From: Tenodera sinensis
Taxonomy: Eukaryota; Arthropoda; Insecta; Mantodea; Mantidae
Direction of reading: 5' to 3'
Assembly (NCBI GenBank): GCA_030765045.1
Contig: CM060965.1
Coordinates: forward strand, 153,307,874-153,371,873
Length of the DNA stretch: 64,000 nucleotides
Position 1 is the first letter of the stretch; every line of letters begins with the position of its first letter. The position numbers were made by a program, and so were the translations under genes. Under the pieces are notes generated by a model, which saw only the letters and a program-made list of their open reading frames with translations, ran no database searches and was not told the DNA's origin. This document shows positions 26,901 through 32,900 of the stretch, one piece after another.

Positions 26901-29900
26901 CATGAAGAGGTGATAATCGCTTGGCGCCAGATCTGGGCAGTAAGGTGGATGGTTGACAACGTCCCACTTGAAGGACTCAAGAAGGGCTGTTGTTCTGCGA
27001 GCAGACTGAGGACGGGCGTTATCGTGCAAAAAAACGATCCGGAAATCAGCATACCACGGCGTTTGTTCTGTATAGCCCGTCGTAATTTTTTTAGTGTTTC
27101 ACAGTACATGTCTTGATTAATGGTCGTCCCACGTTCCATGAATTCAACCAACAACACCCCTTTTGCGTCCCAAAACACCGCTGCCATCAATTTTCGGGCA
27201 GAAAAATCTTGCCGGGCTTTTATTGGTTTGATAGGCGAATTTAAATGTGCCCACATCTTTGATTGTTCTTTTGTCTCAGGGTTCACGTACTTAATCCAGG
27301 TTTCGTCCCCGGTCACGATTCTGTTTAACAATGGTTCACCTTCGTCCTCATAACGTGACAGAAAGTCTAAAGCAGAGGCCATTCTTTGAGTTTTGTGGTG
27401 GTCGGTAAGAATTTTGGGCATCCATCGTGCACAGAACTTATGGCAACCCAATCTTGCTGTCACTATCTCGTACAAGAGAGTCTTAGAAATCAGTTGTGTT
27501 GTTGTAGTGTTTAACGCCCGCTTTTACTACTACGGCACCGCAGGCGGTGGCACTGATGATACATGGAATGAAGATGGAGCACCGGTGGAATGAGATGGCG
27601 GGGGAAACCGGAGCACCCGGAGAAAACCCGCCCTGACGCCGTTAGAAATCAGTGGAAAATCAGTAGACAACTCCGACATTGTGAAACGTCGGTTTTCACG
27701 AACTTTTGCATCAACTGTCTGAACGAGTTCGTCCGTCACCAATGATGGTCTACCACTCCTCTCTTCATCATGAACATTTTCTCGTCCACTTTTAAATAAA
27801 CGTACCCATTCACGGACCACTCCTTCACTCATAGCTCTTGGTCCGTACACGGCACAAAGCTCACGATGAATAGCTGCTGCAGAATATCCTTTGCCTGTAA
27901 AAAACCTTATAACAGCACGCACTTCACATTTGGCGGGGTTTTCTATTGCAGCACACATTTCAAACGGCCACAAACACTAAACTAGCGCAGGTACAACGTT
28001 CACTCGACCACGGCTTGATGCCGACCGACCTGCTGAGTGCGTGAATGCACAGATGGCGTCGCTACTCCCCCCACTACCCGCACTGTGACCGATCGGAGGT
28101 TACTTTCTGAACGGCCCTCGTATAAATTTCTCTTTGCTTCCCTCTTATAATCAAATTCAGGAACATTTCACATGACTGTCCAGCAGTAGTCAGCAAGCAA
28201 TCTTGCATTCCAATTATAGAATGTTGGAAAATCCTTACCCACCTAACAGCACTTCAAGAACACCTAGTCTTCCAATAGATAGCAGCTCACTTTGGACTGA
28301 GTGGTAATGTCGAAGCTGATTTTCTTGCAAAAAAGGGTATCAACAGTGTGCAGAAATATATATTTAATTTACTATTTTATGTAGCTAAAAGATTAGTCAA
28401 CTGTGAATTCGAAAAAATTATTGCAAAATATCACTATAAAAAATAAAAAAATAAAAGATGGGAACTATCAAACATTCAAACAGTAATTCCTGAGTATCCT
28501 CGAAAAACAGCAGTTGCAACCTTCAGGCTGATTACAGGACATGATTGTCTGGCAAAACATTTGAACAGAATTGGGATGTGTTCTTCAGCACTCTGTCCTC
28601 TATGAGACCTGCAAGAGGAAATGGACCAAGACCACTTTCAAATATGCCTGGCACTTTCTAGTGCCCCATCCATCAGTGAAAAATATTGGAGAGCAAGAGG
28701 ACTGACTTCATTGTCAGATATTCAACAGTAGTCAACAACAACTTTCTTTGGCAATGTTTTACCTTTAACAAGATATGTTGCCATGTTTGTCACTAACATC
28801 CCCAAAAGTTTCAGGAAACAGATGTTTTTTAAAAGACGTGTTGCATCCAATTCTGTGATAAAATGACAGCAAATTTGCACCAAGATCCTGATAATTTTTC
28901 AACAAATTGTTTGTTACTTTTCCAAAAGTTATCCATGCCTCTTTCTCAGTGCCACTTCAAAGATATTCAAAGATATCACTTTGGTGAAGATGACAAACAA
29001 CAACTCATCCCTTTAATTATTATTTATTTATGCCAACAAACTTACCGCCCGGTAAGCGGAAGGTCTGTGGCTCAAATCCCAGTTGTGGTATTGAATTTTT
29101 AAGTTCCAGTTCTACCTCTCATCCCTTTAATTTTGCTAATCCTCAGAAATTTTATAGCCAGATATATGAATGCCATTCTATTTGGTCCAATTATTTAACA
29201 GTGTTTGACGCTCGCCTACCACCTAGGCGGCCCGGGTTCGATCCCAGGGACCCGCATGTGGTATTCGTGGTGGACGAAGCGGCGTCCGGGCGGGTTTTCT
29301 CCGGGTACTCCGGTTTCCCCCGCCATCTCATTCCACCGGTGCTCCATCTTCATGTATCATCAGTGTCACCGCCTGCGGTGCCATAGTAGTAAAAGCTGGC
29401 GTTAAACACTACAGCAACAACAACATAACAGTGTTTGACGAGACCAAATTTGATTTAAGGGTAATCCTTTCAGAATCTACCAGAATTTCATGTTTAACAT
29501 TTTTTCCCAGCAGGACAGGCAGAGGATGCAGAATTTGTGTGGTTAGCCCAGGGTTATTGGGCCAAGATTTTGATTTAATTTGTGTTTGTTAACAGTAATA
29601 TAGAGAACTGCAACATCATTAACCTTTAGTCGACCAACAGTTGAAAGATGGAGAGGACCCTCTCTGAAACTAGTCCTGCGATTAATAATATTACGAGTTG
29701 GAGCAAAATGTGTTTCTAATATCGACATATTTTTCAATTTATCATTAACCTAGGCAATGCCGTGGCCAAGTGGTTAGTGTGTTCACCTACCACCTGGGAT
29801 CCCAGGTTCAATCCCAGGGACCTGCATGTGGTAGTTGTGGACAAAGCAACGTCAGGATGGGCTTTCTCTGGGTTCTCTGGTTTCCCCAGACACTCATTCA

Positions 29901-32900
29901 ATTGCTCCACTATTACTTTCCAATCAATGATTCTGCATGCATTTCATATTATCCTCTTCCTCACTATCATACCTGGTGATTGGCTGACCATCCGCTTCCA
30001 GATCTTCACTCTGTGCAGTCCATAGGTTCCTGTGCTCCCCAATAGGTGTCTGACCCTAGGCACTGGCTTGTAAGGCCTAGGGGGTGTAAGTCTTACATAA
30101 GGAGAGGGTAATAAGGTGAAGAAAGAAAAATCATTAATCTTCTTTAAAAAAGATAAAAGCTGAAAGAATAACTGGAAAAGGAACAGATGCTTTTCCTTCT
30201 TACCTTTTTAAGTTACTTAATTCTCTATTAACAAGTAAAGAACATTTCAATATTCATGTGCGAGAATGACACTGAAATTATTTAGAAAATCAAACAAAGA
30301 CTTAGTTTTAAAAAATTTATGATTTTCTTGTTTTTAAATATTTCCCTTTAACATCAATACATTTTGGCATTTGATGAAGTTTGTCCTTAAAGCAATGAGA
30401 CCACTGTTCCTGAGGCATTGCTTGTGTAGCTTTGATTATATTTCCATCTTGGCCAGAAAGAGTGCAAGTGGAAAACCAGCATAAGTCACGCACAGGGGTG
30501 CAAAGCAGTGATGCTAAAGTAGGGAACAGGAGGTTTAATCCATCCCTCTGTTTTGTTCTTCTGACTGCTTATCGTTCAAGGAGTTTCTATTTCTTAGCAT
30601 TGTGTTGCCATAAAGTTCAACTACCTGCAGCACATGGTGTTGAAGGGGAGCAAGTAGAAGAATGATACTGAGGTGACAAATTAACATCCCTAAAACATTA
30701 GTCAACTCTGAATTCAAAAAAATTATTGCAAAATATTACTATGAAAAATCAAAGAATAAAAGATGGAAACTACCAAACATTCAAACAGTAATTCCTGAGT
30801 ATCCTCGAAAAACGGCAGTTGCAACCTTCAGGTTGATTACAGGACATGATTGTCTGGCAAAACATTTAAACAGAATTGGGATATATTCTTCACCACTCTG
30901 TCCTCTATGTGATCTGCAAGAGGAAATGGATCGAGACCACCTTAAAATATGCCCGGCCACTTCTAGCACCCCATCCATCAGTGAAAAATATTGGAGAGCA
31001 AGAGGATTAATGACTTCACTGTCAGAAATCCAGCATTAGCTAACAACAACAAATTAGCATCCCTGTTGTAAACGATTCCACTACCATTTCCATGAGTGAC
31101 ATAAATCTCAAGTACATGAGAATGACCTCAGAACGTAACAAAGAGATGTTTTAAGAAAGTTCAAGGATAGTTTTTAAAATTCAACACAAATTCCCATTTT
31201 TCAAGCTCCAATTTTTAATTCCAGGTGATTTCCTGTAGGTTTTCCCAGGGCTTGACATCATGAATATTATGACATCACAAGCAAGGTGCTAAATTCAATG
31301 GTGAGCTGGCAGTTTGTTTATATTTGTGCTAGAAATTAAATACATCATAAATGTGTTTTTCAGCAAGTTTAAGCAATTATATTAATATACACAGTTTCTT
31401 TAGTGTTTATTACATTTGTACATTAACGTTTTGAGACTTAGTGGCTTAAGAAGCACTGTTAAACAAGGAAGATTATGTGAATGTCTATAACCAAAATGTA
31501 ACACAATTACCATATTTTATTTTGTAGAATTATTTACACTACCGCTCATTAATTTCAATACACCCTGGTATTTCAGATTTAAACACAAATCAAATCTTAT
31601 TTCTCAAAAAATATAATTATATTAACTTACACATATATAATACAATCACAATCATTATATTTTGCTTTCATCAAAGTATCCTCCTTTAGATTTAATGACT
31701 GCCTCACAAACTCGAAGCATGTGGTCAATCATTTTTGGTAGGTATTTTGAATCTATATGATTCCACACATCCTTAACAATATTCCAGAGATGTTCCTTGC
31801 TAGATATGTTAACTTCCCTGATACATCTGTCCACTTCATCCCAGACCATTTCAATGGAATTACAATCAGGGCTTTGGGACGCCATATCATATTTTTCAGT
31901 ACTTTCTGTTTTTCCTTTGATACAATGTAGTTCCTACAGAATGCTGATGGATGTTTTGGATCATTATCTTGTTCTAAGGTGAATCATTTCCATATTTAGT
32001 GCAATCCATTTGGTATTGAAGTATGTGGTAGTAATGCTTCTGATCCATACATCCTTCTATTTTCACAATGTCTCCAACTCTATCTCCAGCAAAACAGACC
32101 CCAAACCATAATAGAATCTCCACTGTAGGTAGAACACAATGCTGGACTACCCTTTCTCCTACAAATTGGCGAACAAATATTCTCCTTCTGGTTCCAAAAA
32201 TCTTGAACTTCGATCCATTGGTGAATAACACCTTTGTTCACTCTTCATATGCCCAATTATGATGTTTTCTAGCACATTCAAGTCTCTTCTTTTTATTTAT
32301 GGGCCTTAGAAGGGGCTTTGCTGCTGTGAAACATCCTTTCAAGCTGGCTTCAGTCTCCTTTTTACTGTTGCAACTAATATTTTTGTCTTGTTCATATCTA
32401 CCAATTCTACACAAATTTGGGGCACTGTTTAGAATCTCTTTCTCTTACTGGTAATTCTAATAAATTTATCGTCACTTTTAGTTGTTTTACGAGTTTGTCC
32501 TGGTCGTGGTATGTCCTTATTGCTACTTGTTGTCTTCTGGCGGTGAAGGGTATATTGCACTCCCCTTATAGACACACTACATTGTTTCATAATTTGGCAA
32601 ACTGATAAACCTGCTTGTCTAAGTACTACAATTGTAGCATGTTTTTCTATGGATATTTCCACTCGTGAAGCCACACTAGCAATGTGCACACTTCAACTGT
32701 CACTAAGGAACTGAAATGCAGGAACCAAATGTTATGTATTGTCACAGCGCCCGCCGCATCTAATTGCCGACAACAGCAGTGTCACCCATTGCATTATTGT
32801 CGGCACTACCGCAAAGGAGCCGAAGGAAAGAGACAGAGAATGACCGCATTGTTGGGGCGCTTGCCGAAAGAGAGAAAAGGATAGAAGCTTCTGGAATCTT

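Larger units (their letters stand above)
26628..28120 (-). mobile_element. Mariner element with TIRs and TA target
   Basis: The terminal inverted repeats start CAAGGGCCGTTCAGAAAGTA (left) and CGAGGGCCGTTCAGAAAGTA (right, minus strand), with TA on both sides (26626-26627, 28121-28122). Without the inner SINE insertion it is about 1.33 kb, a usual mariner length. The transposase is on the minus strand and broken. Confidence 0.92.
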
